Shown here one piece after another: positions 13,852-25,049 of a stretch of DNA of 64,000 nt. The number at the start of each line of letters is the position of its first letter. The first letter of the stretch is position 1. Origin of the DNA: Orbilia blumenaviensis (Eukaryota; Ascomycota; Orbiliomycetes; Orbiliales; Orbiliaceae); contig JAVHNS010000002.1 of assembly GCA_036872755.1 (NCBI GenBank), positions 4,030,001 through 4,094,000 on the forward strand. Direction: 5' to 3'. Both the position numbers and the translations under genes were made by a program. The notes below the pieces were generated by a model. It was not told the origin of the DNA. It did not search any database and saw only the letters and a program-made list of their open reading frames with translations.

Positions 13852-14893
13852 TTATGAGTAGACGGATGGACCTGGGAAGGTATAGCTGTTCAAGATCGGG
13901 TAGTAGATGTTCAACTTGATACCGGGCTCTTGGCCGCTGTAAACACCGGGGATGGAGACCTTTGGTGGGTTACCGCCAGAGCCGCCGGTGATCTTGAGCT
14001 GGGCGCAAGAAATATAGAACTGGGCACCGGGGTAGTTAGAGGCACTATGTAGGGCGATGTGTTCGATACGGAGGAGGTACTACATGGTCGCCGAGTTAGT
14101 ACTTTAGGTATATATAGGAAGGTCGAATATATATGACTTACGAGGCCGCTAGCAATTCTGGTTGGAAGTCTAAAGGTCAAGGAGTTAAGCATCTCCCAGT
14201 TTGGACCATTGCTTCCCTGGAAGGTTAAACCGAGTTAGTGTCCATATTTATGCAATTATATACTTGTTAGTCGGCCGTTAGTTCTTACGAATGTGATTTG
14301 CCTCTGGTGGATCTTGAACCAGTTGGCTCCAGAGCCATCCCAGCTGTTCAAGTTGGTGATACTAGACGGCGCCTGGCCGAGATACACAATATATGGCCCT
14401 GCAAAAATTAGCTATCAATTCTATAACTTAAGTAGTAAAGTAAGATTGGCCTCTCACCTGGGTGGAAGACCTGCTGGTCAAGAGCGAATCCGACTGTGGA
14501 GCCAGCGGCGACCTCATATGTCTGGGTATTGCTACCAAGCCTTGCGCCCGCATTGCAAGTGAAGTCGGTCGATGCGACATTCTCAACTGGGGAGTTCTAT
14601 TGCGTAGCATAAGCGTATCAGCCCCTGTCCAAGGATTCTGTCTGCAAGTAGTCTTTACCATGTTGGAGTTTTGGCGGACATATTGGTACTGTCCTGTAGT
14701 GGTGCTTCCAACTATAAGAGATGGGAAGCGATCTAGGTGTAACATAGGTTATTAGCTCAATTGCAAGTGAAATGATGTAATGTTTCGGCCTTATATTCTT
14801 ATTGATATCCGGAGGGAAGTTGCTGAACATACAGTGAGCCAAGACCGAAGGTAGGCAGGCACTAATGGCCATGATAGTTGAGAAGACCTTCAT
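13852..14893 (-). CDS. AA9 lytic polysaccharide monooxygenase (secreted, no CBM)
   Basis: Six exons (14893-14833, 14732-14659, 14596-14458, 14398-14289, 14216-14142, 14079-13852) join in phase to 228 codons plus stop. Residues 1-19 form a signal peptide ending VLA, so the mature protein starts with His20, the N-terminal half of the AA9 copper histidine brace. The second brace His is His90 in QVFHPGPY. The buried axial Tyr is Tyr175 in GAQFYISC, with the second-sphere pair His164 and Gln173. Cys59 and Cys178 can form the usual disulfide. Enzymes of this family oxidatively cleave cellulose or other beta-glucans outside the cell using copper and H2O2 or O2. The protein ends soon after the catalytic fold, with no linker or cellulose-binding module. 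The five introns have clear GT-AG borders and CTAAC-like branch sites. Regioselectivity cannot be told from the sequence. Confidence 0.93.
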
Positions 14894-16653
14894 CTTGAAG
14901 GTAGATGGAAATGCAAGGACGTGTTTTAAATAATATAAATAAACTTGAGATTTGAAATAAATGGTATAGGAAATCCAGTCCTATTGTCCTTAAGTTTTTC
15001 TTCTGTAAACTATCGATATCAGCAACCCGACACTGATGGTAGTAACAAATAAAATACTTTTCCAGAGGTGGGCCGACCGCATTTATAGACTTCGAAAGGA
15101 GCTCGAGCCTTGGATTCTTAGCTCAGTGCAAGGTAAATATATATCTGGTACTCTAGGCCTCCTGCCATGCTTTCTCGTCAAGGAGCTATCGGCTACAGCT
15201 CCGCCTTATATCGCACATATGGATCGTAAGCTCGGATCTTGGGGCTCATGGTGCGATTTTTCAGTCAAGGCATAGATAGCGGGTTCGAAAGTCGGGTTGG
15301 AACTATAACACCAACCTTTCAAACCAGGCCCAGACATTCTCGTGGCTATAGAAATACCCATGTTCTCCAGATATCCTTACGGATATCGGCTAAAACCTCC
15401 CGAAGGCAAGGTTCCTCTATGAATGTTCGGTGCTTATTAACTTCGCTGTCAGTACAGGCAGACGAGAAACAAGGTGCATATCTAGATTTCTTCTATCCGT
15501 GGCTCTTAAGCCAATTGTTCAGGGATCTTTTAATTCTGCCACAATTCAGCATTCATATTTCCGCCGCGTGTCTATGTTGCCTTTGCATTTATGCATGTAG
15601 ATGGGACGATTCGATTGCGATTTTTGGAGTCCAAGAAAACTTGGATTTGTATAAACATGTACAAGGCCTCCTGGAAACCAAGCTCCCAAGGAAGGAGACG
15701 TAGTTAATCTGAGAACGGTTCTTTTGAAGCTACCACCTGTGTATATGTCGCAATCCAAACACTCGTGACGTCTATCCTCCTCCCAAGAACTCTTGTAAGT
15801 TTCGAGTTAAAATTCAAAAATTCAAAAATTTGCCCGGAAGACTAGAACGTCGTCCCGCAATCCCGATCTCATTCTGACACATCCTGGGCCTGAAGCACGA
15901 GATCGCCTAAACCTAGGTTTTTCATCGGTCTAATGTTTTCCGGAATTAGCCTGAATAGATTGAGACCAGGAAATATCTTCGGTAGGCATATTGAACTGTG
16001 GGGTTCCCATTTCCAACATTTCCAACGCAGACCTGATGGAGGAAAACTGGATTTCTCCTTTGAAAGTTGCACGTGGAGGATCCTAAGGAGGTGCAAATAT
16101 GCATGACTCGCCAATCTGTCGAACACTGGGCTTATAATTACGTTACGCACTTAAAAGTATTTATATATTAAACTTGGCATTATTGTGCATGCCTGTGACG
16201 GGATATTCCATTGCCCTCCCTGCCACAAAAGATAAAATTTCAATTAAGTACTGTTAGACTGGGTCGAGCCTTAGCTGGTTACCTATTGGCTAACTATCTC
16301 ATCCTATATGCTTTTACACAGCTTCGAAATTGGCAGAGGAGTACGCGGGTAAAAAACTGTTAAAGAATATACATTCTGATTATTGTATATCTAGCTGAAT
16401 CTACCCTTATAATAGAAATACCTGTAGAAGGCCGGCTAGTGCATGTGCGAAGTGAAACTCATAAAAGAATTAGTCAAACGAGACGGAGAACAGCTAGATA
16501 AGACAGGAACGCGGATGATTTTAACAAGAAGGCTAACAAAGGGAATTCGTAAATTTTCGGAGGATAAAGAGGGAATTAGAGAGGAGCCAAAGCAGGCTCC
16601 CTACCCTGGAAAGTTAAGAATATAGACGGATGAATGTGAGTAAACTCATATTT
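14894..16653. other. intergenic upstream of the LPMO gene
   Basis: The first part is the LPMO promoter; an AT-rich TATA-like stretch lies at about 14925-14945. The rest has only short frames (15239-15703 +, 15869-16150 -, 16443-16625 +) without recognisable features. A small direct repeat (AATTCAAAA units) lies near 15811-15832. Confidence 0.5.
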
Positions 16654-17688
16654 CTAATACACATAATCGACATCGCAATCGTGGTATTCGTCGCGATGTC
16701 CGTACCGTTCTCCCGGTCGAACATTAACCCAATCCCCGCGGAGCAAATCCTCCTCGTCTTCAAACGAAGGAGATCTATTCCATACATCCCTCCCACCGAG
16801 AATGCCTCCTGTCCAGCGGCTCCCTCCACGCCAACTCCGATGGCCCGATCCTACGAAAACTACATTCGTGGAATTTCCCATGTCATCTCGAATCCCCAAT
16901 TCCGTCTGTAACCGCTTGAGTTTGGTCCAAGATTCACGGGGCCCAAGAATGCAGAACTTTACAGACTCTGCATGTTTATACAGGTCTTTAAGACATCTTG
17001 CTGTACTTTCTTGCGCGTGATCCCGGTAGTACTGACTCGGGGTGAAACGGCGGGATCCATAGGGTGAGAGATGAAGTGTCACCTCGTACATGTAATCGTC
17101 TTGGTTAAGGTTTTGCTCTACGTATCTAGGGTCTTCTTCCAGACGCAAGATGAATAGTTAGCTAAGGATTGATGTGTGCTTAAATGGATTAAAATTAAAG
17201 ATGGTCTTACCGTCTAAGCGGGCGTGGCCGTCCTCTACGAGTCTTCTCACGCTAATGGATTTGATATCGTAAAGAGGTATTTTGGTCTCCGCTACAACAT
17301 TCAGACGCCCATTGTTGGCATATCTCATTCGCGAAGTGATATGGTGCAGTTGCTCCAAACGGATACCTAGGGATGGGGACACAACCCCGAGCTCCCCGGT
17401 ATCGAATACGGCGCTAAACCTTGCCACTGACGGTGCGAGTGAGGTTATGTCGGTGCTCGTATGGCTCCCCTCTCGGGTGTAGACGAGCCGCTTGAGCCAG
17501 GCGAGCCCATTTCGGTTTTGGTAATGCTGATTACTGGTAAGACGGTGATATTCGCGATAAGGAAAGAAGAGATGCTTGAAAATTTCGGAGAAGATGTGGG
17601 TATGTGATTCTGGGAGGTCGTTTCGAAAGGGGTAATGGGGTTCAGCTGGTATGTAGCGGTGCCCAAGACGCGTATGTGCACGATGCAT
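16654..17688 (-). CDS. hypothetical protein, two exons
   Basis: Exon 1 (17688-17211, ATG at 17688) and exon 2 (17135-16654) join in phase across a 75-nt intron with donor GTAAGA and a GCTAAC branch site, giving 319 residues. The protein is rich in His, Arg and Tyr, has no signal peptide or membrane helix, and ends in an acidic/aromatic tail (YGHRDEYHDCDVDYVY). Segments such as PSQYYRDHAQESTARCLKDL and CILGPRESWTKLKRLQTELG look like a folded domain. I do not recognise the family. The frame extension across a well-formed intron is the main evidence that it is real. Confidence 0.65.
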
Positions 17689-19390
17689 TTTGGAGATTTA
17701 GTTGTTGCGGTAGCGAACACTCAAGTATATTGCTGGCTTCGTAATAATTAATATTGACCAAGCAAATGGCCGAGTAATAGGGATTGTTTGCAGGAAGAAT
17801 AGCGGCCTATAGACTCGGCTGATCAAATGCCTGTCTTTTGGGAGAGTTCCGCGTGATATTCGAATCAGATTGAGGTTCTATATCTGCTACGGCTGGTCAA
17901 TAGTTTGGGTAGATTAGATGATGGTGGTGATGATGATGATGCAGAGGAGTAGGATTTGGTTTGGACCGAGTGGATGAATGTTCCGAACCAGTCCTGGTCC
18001 GACCCTTATTTATAAACGGAAATAATTAAGTGTTTTCGATCTGAGGATTGACGCCAACAAATCGACGGATCTCAGTGGAGCTGACGTAAATGGTCAGGGT
18101 CTAGGTATCTAATGTATTCCTACCGCCAACTCGAACCCAGTCTTTCCAGGCCTTTTCAAAGCTCCCTAGGTTACATAAATTCGTAGAATTGGTCATTTTG
18201 ATATCAGAATTGTTTGCTATAGGCATGGTTATCTGCTCACGGACGCTAGTGAGTGGGCATCAGAGTTCTGCGACAGGTAAATACAGCATGTAGCACTCGC
18301 TTATCGAGGATCCTCGGGTCTACATGCAGGTCCTATGGCATAGACGTGGTTGTGTAACGTTGGAGCTAAGGGATGATGAGTTTTCTGTACAACATTGTGG
18401 TCACTACCAGATAAAAGCTCGAGTTTGGTGGCTATCTAGGCCGGCATATGGCCATGTATGTAGCATTGACCCATGGCGAATGAGCTTCTGCTTTTATTGA
18501 GGCTCCGACAAGGCGTCAGATTGAATCGCCAATGAGTGGCCGCTCTTTTCTTTTCTTTCCATCTCATTTAATTTTTCTTTACCTAAGGAATTCCCCATTT
18601 TTTCTTCTTTGTTTTTCTTCCTTGATTAAGTTTTCCGAGAATTTTAAATGATAGACATATTCATTGACATATGATCATGGTCCATGACTTGTAGCTATGC
18701 ATGCACGTAGGATTGAAATAAGTCAGATGCTCATTCTCTCGTAGATTGTAATCGATTATGACGGAAATATATAGTTGGTTTCAGTGGAAAACTATAGGTT
18801 TTAGTTTGCTGATAGGGGGGCTCCCAGATGAAATCATTTTTTATTGGCTAATATCTGAAGCTGCCCTGTAATTGATTATTCTTGATATGACTCGATGCCC
18901 CATTTGTAAACTCTGGAAAATAACCATAGACCCATACGGGTATCACCTCGTCTACTGATTGTAGGGGTGGGCGTACACTATGATCTTATTGATTAGTCGA
19001 TAATGTGCACGTTTGGAAAGCATTGCACTGCGCTCCGCTAGTCTAGTTACTTACTACCTAAATCCCCCTGATAGTTTAAATCTGCCGCACAGCCATGCGT
19101 ATGCCGGAGTACGTGGTCGAAGGCTCAAGCAGCTCGCAATTAACACTCTGCAATTGTTTTGACGTTGCATTTTCTGTGTTGGCATTCTCGGCCGAAGCCT
19201 GGCCGCATATTTAATTTTCGATAGCTTGATCACTTCGCCGGGACATCTTTCGCGCGATCTGCGATTGGGCACTGCACCGACGCCTCCAACCACATCAAAT
19301 GCTACTAGAACGCACATTTCACGGGCCTCGATTACAGCTATATCACGAGCGCTGATGTAAATAAATATTTCCAAAAAAAATACAACAATT
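17689..19390. other. intergenic between divergently transcribed genes
   Basis: This 1.7-kb interval separates the minus-strand hypothetical gene from the plus-strand Rpr2-like gene and should hold both promoters. It contains a GATGAT/GGT trinucleotide tract near 17918-17942 and pyrimidine-rich stretches near 18544-18640. No coding or RNA gene is recognised. Confidence 0.5.
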
Positions 19391-20329
19391 ATGCTGTCGG
19401 CTACGAAAATTGCTCACTTGAAGCTCACACATCTTCACTCGGCATCGAACGCCCTTTTCATTTCGTCGCCTCCTATCTCAGCCCACCTTTCCTCCAGGCT
19501 ATCAGCCAGTGCTTCCAAATCGAACATCCAGCTTTCAGGGTCTACATGGAAGAAGACGTGTGCTGCATGCGGGTATGCATTGGTTCCCGGGTGGACTTGT
19601 TCGGTACGGGTTCGAGGGATTGGGGGAGATCCCAAGGTCGGCTGGATCAAGAAGTCTGAAGGGCGGGTAAAACATGCCGGAGGGATTGGTGACGCCCGGG
19701 CACTTACTTGCACCGGTGCAAACGTAGAGAAGGATCAGTCGCGAAGACTCAGAAAGCGAGGGAAGAGGACTCGAGGTGCCAGAAGCCGTCGGGAGAAGAC
19801 GGAGCCGAAGGAGCCATCTACTCTGCAAATATTAGTCACTGAAGCCGACGAATCTTCTACTGCCAATACATCTGCTGCAAATTCTGCGACGACGATGTCA
19901 GTATCGAAACCTGTTGATTCACGCAAGAGACCCAAGACCACGTCTTCTGGGGACAAAGAGCCTCGAATGGTCTATTCCTGCAAGATCTGCTCCAACAGAA
20001 CCATTCATTCGCTACCGAAAAAACCTGCCGCAGCCAGCCACGATAAGGCTACGTCAGAAGTATCTGCACTCCAGCCAACGTCACAGACAGCTGTCCTATC
20101 AAAATCTTCGATTGTTTCTGCATCTAAACCCACATTCACGGGAAACTCGCTTCAGCCCATAACGGCTCCAGCAACGGCGACGAATGCTGCAGCCAAGAAG
20201 AGAGCAAAATCGCGAAAAAATACGTTATCGGACATGCTAGCGAAGGAAGCAGCGAATCGATCCGCAGCTACCGGGAGCGGTGTCGGAGGCTTCGGGTTTG
20301 ATTTGATGGATTTTATGAAGACAAGTTGA
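19391..20329 (+). CDS. Rpr2/Rpp21/Snm1-family RNase P/MRP protein subunit (putative)
   Basis: A single uninterrupted frame of 312 residues from ATG 19391. The N-terminal helical part is followed by CxxC at Cys57/Cys60 (KKTCAACGYALVPGWTCSVR) and a second CxxC at Cys197/Cys200 (YSCKICSNRT). This is the two-half zinc-ribbon signature of the Rpr2/Rpp21/SNM1 family, protein cofactors of nuclear RNase P or RNase MRP that act in tRNA 5' maturation or rRNA processing. Between the two halves lies an unusually long, basic and Ser/Thr-rich insertion of about 130 residues (including RRLRKRGKRTRGARSRREK). The C-terminus ends FGFDLMDFMKTS after a Lys/Arg-rich low-complexity part. Whether it is the RNase P or the MRP member cannot be decided here. 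Confidence 0.75.
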   Translation: MLSATKIAHLKLTHLHSASNALFISSPPISAHLSSRLSASASKSNIQLSGSTWKKTCAACGYALVPGWTCSVRVRGIGGDPKVGWIKKSEGRVKHAGGIGDARALTCTGANVEKDQSRRLRKRGKRTRGARSRREKTEPKEPSTLQILVTEADESSTANTSAANSATTMSVSKPVDSRKRPKTTSSGDKEPRMVYSCKICSNRTIHSLPKKPAAASHDKATSEVSALQPTSQTAVLSKSSIVSASKPTFTGNSLQPITAPATATNAAAKKRAKSRKNTLSDMLAKEAANRSAATGSGVGGFGFDLMDFMKTS

Positions 20330-20504
20330 TTACGCTATAAAAAGAGTCGTGTGATTATACGAGATCTCACGACAAAATTGTCTTGACAAGGTCAACATTT
20401 TTACTCCGGATTATGAAGTGGTATACATATGCAAACACAACTCATTCGCATCTGATACATTATTGCCAATAATGTTCTGGTGCTAGAGACTGTAACAATG
20501 CATA

Positions 20505-20810
20505 TTACCTACCTACTTGCGCAGAGACTTCCATAAGCAATGTTGAAAACTTCCCAACTGGGAAGAAATGCGGGTGACGGTCGCGCACCGAGACCTGCGA
20601 AGTGGGTGTGAGGACGGGTCGGGTTTCCGGGTGGGTTCCTCTCTTATCATTTGCTTGTGTAACGAAAATTCCCCTTGCATCGCAGGCGGCTGATTTCGCG
20701 AGGTCTTGGAAAACAAACGCTGGATGGAAGGAGCGAGAGTCGACACTATGGGGCGGCATGGTATGATATATCTCCATGTCTCGCGAATTAAGGTTCACAC
20801 TAAACGGCAT
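20505..20810 (-). CDS. possible small hypothetical protein
   Basis: An open frame of 101 residues from ATG 20810, convergent with the Rpr2-like gene. It has mixed, protein-like composition (for example SRSFHPAFVFQDLAKSAACD and HPHFFPVGKFSTLLMEVSAQ), no signal peptide and no recognised motif. Support rests only on length and composition. It may equally be the antisense 3' region of the neighbouring transcript. Confidence 0.25.
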   Translation of the reverse strand: MPFSVNLNSRDMEIYHTMPPHSVDSRSFHPAFVFQDLAKSAACDARGIFVTQANDKRGTHPETRPVLTPTSQVSVRDRHPHFFPVGKFSTLLMEVSAQVGR

Positions 20811-22360
20811 TACGTCTTCTGTCAATCACTGTGAGAGGGATTTGTTTAGTTCTCGTATTCCTAGTAGCTGTCTTGGTGTGTGCTATATTTTGCATTTTCG
20901 TGTTGCAGCATTGATTGAAAAGCAAGTAAGGGGATATGGAAAGCGTCTGTGAGCTCACGAGAGTTCCGATTGGATCCGTGCCGATTCGCTACCATGGTCA
21001 CTGAGTCCGAAGATCTATCTCCGTGTTGGAGGAAGGGGGAGCCTGTTCTATCTCGATAGCTATTGGATAAAAAAGAACCGACTATCGGGAATAAAACGAG
21101 ATTAATGGGTTCTGTTGGCGGGAAGGAAGCCTCAAGCTACTGCTCGCTAACCGGATGTGGCGATTTCACAAAGAGTTTTGGGTTTGGAGTATGTGCGCCG
21201 GAAACTAGGAAGTTTCGTACCCCGCATCTCAGCCATCAATATCACAGACCTTTATCCTTCGCGTTTTCGTCCCCACTTAAGAGATGGGGGTGGGCGCTTT
21301 TTTCTTGACTCTGGGGTAGCATCTGTGATTTCAAAGCTTGTATTCGGCCTTGTGTCGTACCGGTTTCGAACAGCGCGCGAGATATGGAAACTTCCATCGA
21401 GCCTGTTGGATTGAGACTGCGATCACGGACGGTCTTCCAGCTTCTGGGAAGACTTTCGTCACGATTTCCCGTTTCGGCCATATATTTTCCCAACTGCTGA
21501 AGGAGGCCGGGTTTGTCCCGCTGCATAGTGCCTATCCGAGGTTGAAAAGGCGGCAAGATCAAGCTAACTTTTTCAAAGTTCAAGGGTTGCAAAATTGAGA
21601 AATATCATAAGAGACAGTGTGGTCTAGACTTGGTGTCTGTTTGCAATTGCGAGCATCTGCAGTGCCGTCACGAGGGGGCCGTCTCAAATGTACATGTAAA
21701 ACTTCTCCATTGCCCCGCATTTTTTTCTGGATACGATTCCAATTACGGCCGCGCAAACGAATCCACTCTGATACTGGCGTAGTATAGCTCCATTATCTGC
21801 TCCGTATCTAGCACGTACTCATTATCTTGGTACCGGAGGGAGGCCAATGCAAGTGAGATCCCAATCGACACGATGAAACCCCACATTTTGCCCTTGGCGC
21901 GAAAGCATCTTCCTCTTGCCCGGCCAGCAGCCTCTGACGGAAGGGGCAACGATACGCCGGGATAATGGCGGCAAGAGAAGGGATAGCAGCATCAAGTGCA
22001 TCATTTTGGGGTATGTGCGACCAAAGTTTCTTTCGTGCATGGTCTTGAATTCCAGTGCATCGGGAGCTGCCTGAAGGGGGGACGGCTCGTAGCTCAGCCA
22101 GACTGCAGACGCAGACTATCGATTCGAGCCATCTATCTCGGTGATCACATAATTATTTCTAGTAGAGCCCGGCTGCGCCGACCTGAAGGGAACTGTGGAG
22201 GAGTATATATTCTCACGGGTATCCTGTTCTGAAGCTGATCTTGTTCTCTCTCTCTCTCCCCTCATCCTTTTAAGCTCCAACCATCGCACCACGCAGATAA
22301 TCTCCCTCCTCCAACTTACACACCAACGGAATAATCGTAATTACCACAAAATCAAACAAG
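20811..22360. other. intergenic upstream of the aldehyde dehydrogenase gene
   Basis: About 1.5 kb with short frames on both strands (21063-21598 +, 21242-21592 -) that lack recognisable content. The last 200 bases have promoter-like composition and are listed separately. Confidence 0.5.
22201..22262 (+). promoter_or_regulatory. TATA-like element and CT tract upstream of ALDH
   Basis: A GTATATATTC motif (22202-22211) lies about 150 nt upstream of the ATG and is followed by a CT dinucleotide tract ending in CCC (about 22245-22260). This order is common in strongly expressed fungal genes, where the transcription start lies in or just after the CT block. That role is inferred, not seen. Confidence 0.45.
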
Positions 22361-24349
22361 ATGGTCTCGGTAACTCTGGAAGTGCCCGGACTCGGCAAAT
22401 ACGAGCAGCCCACTGGCTTGTAAGTCCATGATTTTTTTTTTTAATTTCCTCCCCTACGTTTCTTTCGATGTCGATGTCGATGCCGATGTCGATGTCGGCT
22501 TCGAACCCCTTGTTTTTTTTCTGGCAGCAGTGGTGCAGTGGTGGTAGCGAGCCTGCAGTGGGAGCCCGTGACGGAGACTTTTTGCGGGGTTCCCCCTCCA
22601 AGCTCTTAACCGAAGCGCCCCGCCCTCACTTCGGGTGGTGCCTTGCCACCAATATGGCAACCCCTCCATGGTCAACCATGCATAATCTCAAACTACGGGT
22701 CCGAATTTTGCCTGTAGACGGTTATTAACATCGGTTGCGTGCTTGCTAGGTTCATCAACAATGAGTTCGTCAAGGGAAAGAAGGGCCAGGAGTTCGAAGT
22801 CATCAACCCCGCCACTGAGAAGGTTATCTGCAAGGTCCATGAGGCTACTGAGGAGGATGTCGATATCGTATGTTCCGAAATCGCCCGGTCCCTTCGCTGC
22901 CCTATGTATATAGGACTGGGTGGGAATTAGCGCTAACCCAGATTGGTTGAATATGATATAGGCTGTTGCTGCTGCCCGAAAGGCGTTCAAGAGCGGTAGC
23001 GAATACCGCACTATGTCCACCGCTGACCGTGGCAAGCTCCTCCTCGACCTTGCTACCCTCTTCGAAAAGAACATTGACTTGCTCGCCTCCGTTGAGTCTC
23101 TTGACAATGGCAAGAGCATAACAATGGCCAAGGGCGACATTGGTGCCTGCATTGGATGTTTGCGATACTATGGCGGCTGGGCCGACAAGATTCACGGAAA
23201 GGTCATCACAACGGCCGAGGGTACCTTCAGCTACACCAAGCGTGAGCCAATCGGTGTTTGCGGTCAGATCATCCCATGGAACTTCCCACTTCTCATGTGG
23301 GCCTGGAAGATCGCCCCAGCAATCGCCTGCGGTTGCACTGTCGTCCTCAAGTCTGCCGAACAGACTCCACTCGGTGCCCTCGTCGCTGCCAGCCTCTGCA
23401 AGGAAGCTGGTTTCCCACCAGGTGTCATCAACATCATCTCCGGTTTCGGCAAGACTGCTGGTGCCGCCATTGCCTCCCACATGGATATCGACAAAGTCGC
23501 TTTCACTGGTTCCACCTTGATCGGCCGCACAGTCATGAAGGCTGCTGCTAGCTCCAACTTGAAGAAGGTCACCCTCGAACTCGGTGGCAAGTCGCCAAAC
23601 ATTGTCTTCGACGACGCCGACATCGATGAAGCCATCACTTGGGTCAACTTCGGTATTTTCTACAACCACGGGCAGTGCTGCTGCGCCGGTTCTCGTATCT
23701 ACGTGCAGGAGGGCATCTACGACAAGTTCGTCCAGCGCTTCAAGGAGCGTGCTGCCAAGAATATTGTTGGTGACCCGTTCGACCCCACGACCTTCCAGGG
23801 TCCACAAGTCAGCCAACTTCAATATGACCGAATCATGGACTACATCAAGGTCGGAAAGGAAGAGGGTGCCACTGTCGAGATCGGTGGTGAGAGACACGGC
23901 GATGTTGGTTACTTCATCAAGCCAACTATTTTCTCCAACGTCAAGCACGACATGAAGATCATGCAGGAGGAAATCTTCGGACCTGTCTGCGCCATCGCCA
24001 AGTTCAAGGATGCTGAAGAAGTTCTCGCAATTGCCAACGACACAACCTACGGTTTGGCTGCTGCCGTCCACACCAAGAACTTGAACACAGCCCTCAAAAT
24101 TTCCGACGAATTGAAGGCCGGTACCGTAAGTTTAACTTCTTTCTTTCGAATCATTTTTAGCTCGTCATTGAAATGCGGAACTAATCGTCAAAATAGGTTT
24201 GGGTCAACTGCTACAATCTCCTCCACTGGTCTTTGCCATTCGGTGGTTTCCGCCAGTCCGGTATCGGTCGTGAGTTGGGCAAGGCTGCTCTTGAGAACTA
24301 CACTCAAATCAAGACTGTGTCCGTCAACATGAAGGGTGCTATGTTCTAA
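22361..24349 (+). CDS. NAD(P)-dependent aldehyde dehydrogenase, ALDH1/2 class
   Basis: Four exons (22361-22419, 22750-22867, 22962-24125, 24197-24349) join in phase to 497 residues, the usual length of the family. They encode an enzyme oxidising aldehydes to carboxylic acids, probably cytosolic because no targeting peptide is visible. Catalytic features are present: Asn166 in [15 protein letters not shown], the general base Glu265 in LELGGKSPN, and nucleophile Cys299 in GQCCCAGSR. The C-terminal [14 protein letters not shown] and [10 protein letters not shown] motifs are intact. Intron 1 is long for this window (330 nt) and holds a hexanucleotide repeat. Codon use is strongly C-ending, as in a highly expressed gene, and a TATA/CT promoter precedes it. 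The next gene, in the same orientation, is an FMN-dependent hydroxy-acid dehydrogenase. A 389-codon frame on the opposite strand is a shadow. Confidence 0.97.
22466..22497 (+). repeat. GATGTC hexanucleotide microsatellite in ALDH intron 1
   Basis: Five tandem copies of CGATGT/CGATGC are read directly inside the 330-nt first intron of the aldehyde dehydrogenase gene. No effect on splicing can be inferred. Confidence 0.85.
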
Positions 24350-25049
24350 AAGCATTCCTTTTTTCTTTGCGGTCTAGAATGAGTTTAATGCACCTTTTCC
24401 TTTTGATAATCTGACAGCCTTTCGAATACCACTTTTGTTACCATTTGAATTTGGATCACTGTAATTGGGAAGTTGGGGACTGGGAAAAAAGCATTCTTTC
24501 TGCTGGAGAACTTCTTTTTTGGGGGTTTCTTTGTTTCTGATCTTTGCAGGCGTGTATGTACTTAAAGCCTCTTTTGTTAAGTAAACGTCCTGTTTGGCTA
24601 GTCGTTGTGTTTTTTTCTTATCTTGTTGAAGAGAAAACTCTCAACTAGCCATGTCTACCCGCGGTCTGTATGGTTCAGCCGCGCGCAAGATGATCAATCG
24701 AATGGAAGAATTGTTGTTTCCCCCACAGATGGAAGAAATATTTGCCGGTGATTTATATTTTCAAACAGGATCAGTCTATGACTAGTCTCTAGTTTTGTGC
24801 CGCTGTGGGACCTCGAATCGCCCGAAAATACCCTTGATGCCATGATAGTATGATCGGTTATTAATAATGTAACACTATCTGCGCCGAATGTTTGAGCTAC
24901 TTGAATGCAGGCTGGGACTGTCATATAAAAGACCGAAATCGCACACTACTCTGGTTTGCGATTGGACTAGTTCCAATCGCCCTATTCACATCTTTCTCTT
25001 CCACCATATATCATAATTCGAATAAAGAAGATATCGACAACGTTTCAAG
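24350..25049. other. intergenic, ALDH 3' region and promoter of the next gene
   Basis: The first 250 bases are T-rich 3' flanking sequence. The last 120 bases are the upstream region of the FMN enzyme gene, with an AATAAAGAAG stretch just before the start. A 76-codon minus-strand frame (24694-24924) has no supporting features. Confidence 0.5.

Noticed and set aside
16443..16625. 60-codon Lys/Arg-rich plus-strand frame
   Set aside because: Short, low complexity and abutting the 3' end of a convergent gene. There is no support beyond an ATG.
22085..22140. A-box/B-box-like words (TAGCTCAGCC and GATTCGAGCC)
   Set aside because: They are only about 35 nt apart, and the sequence does not fold into a cloverleaf.
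22902..24071. 389-codon open frame on the minus strand
   Set aside because: It lies exactly opposite the aldehyde dehydrogenase coding exons. Its Asp/Val/Leu-rich sequence is the antisense of strongly biased ALDH codons and has no domain.
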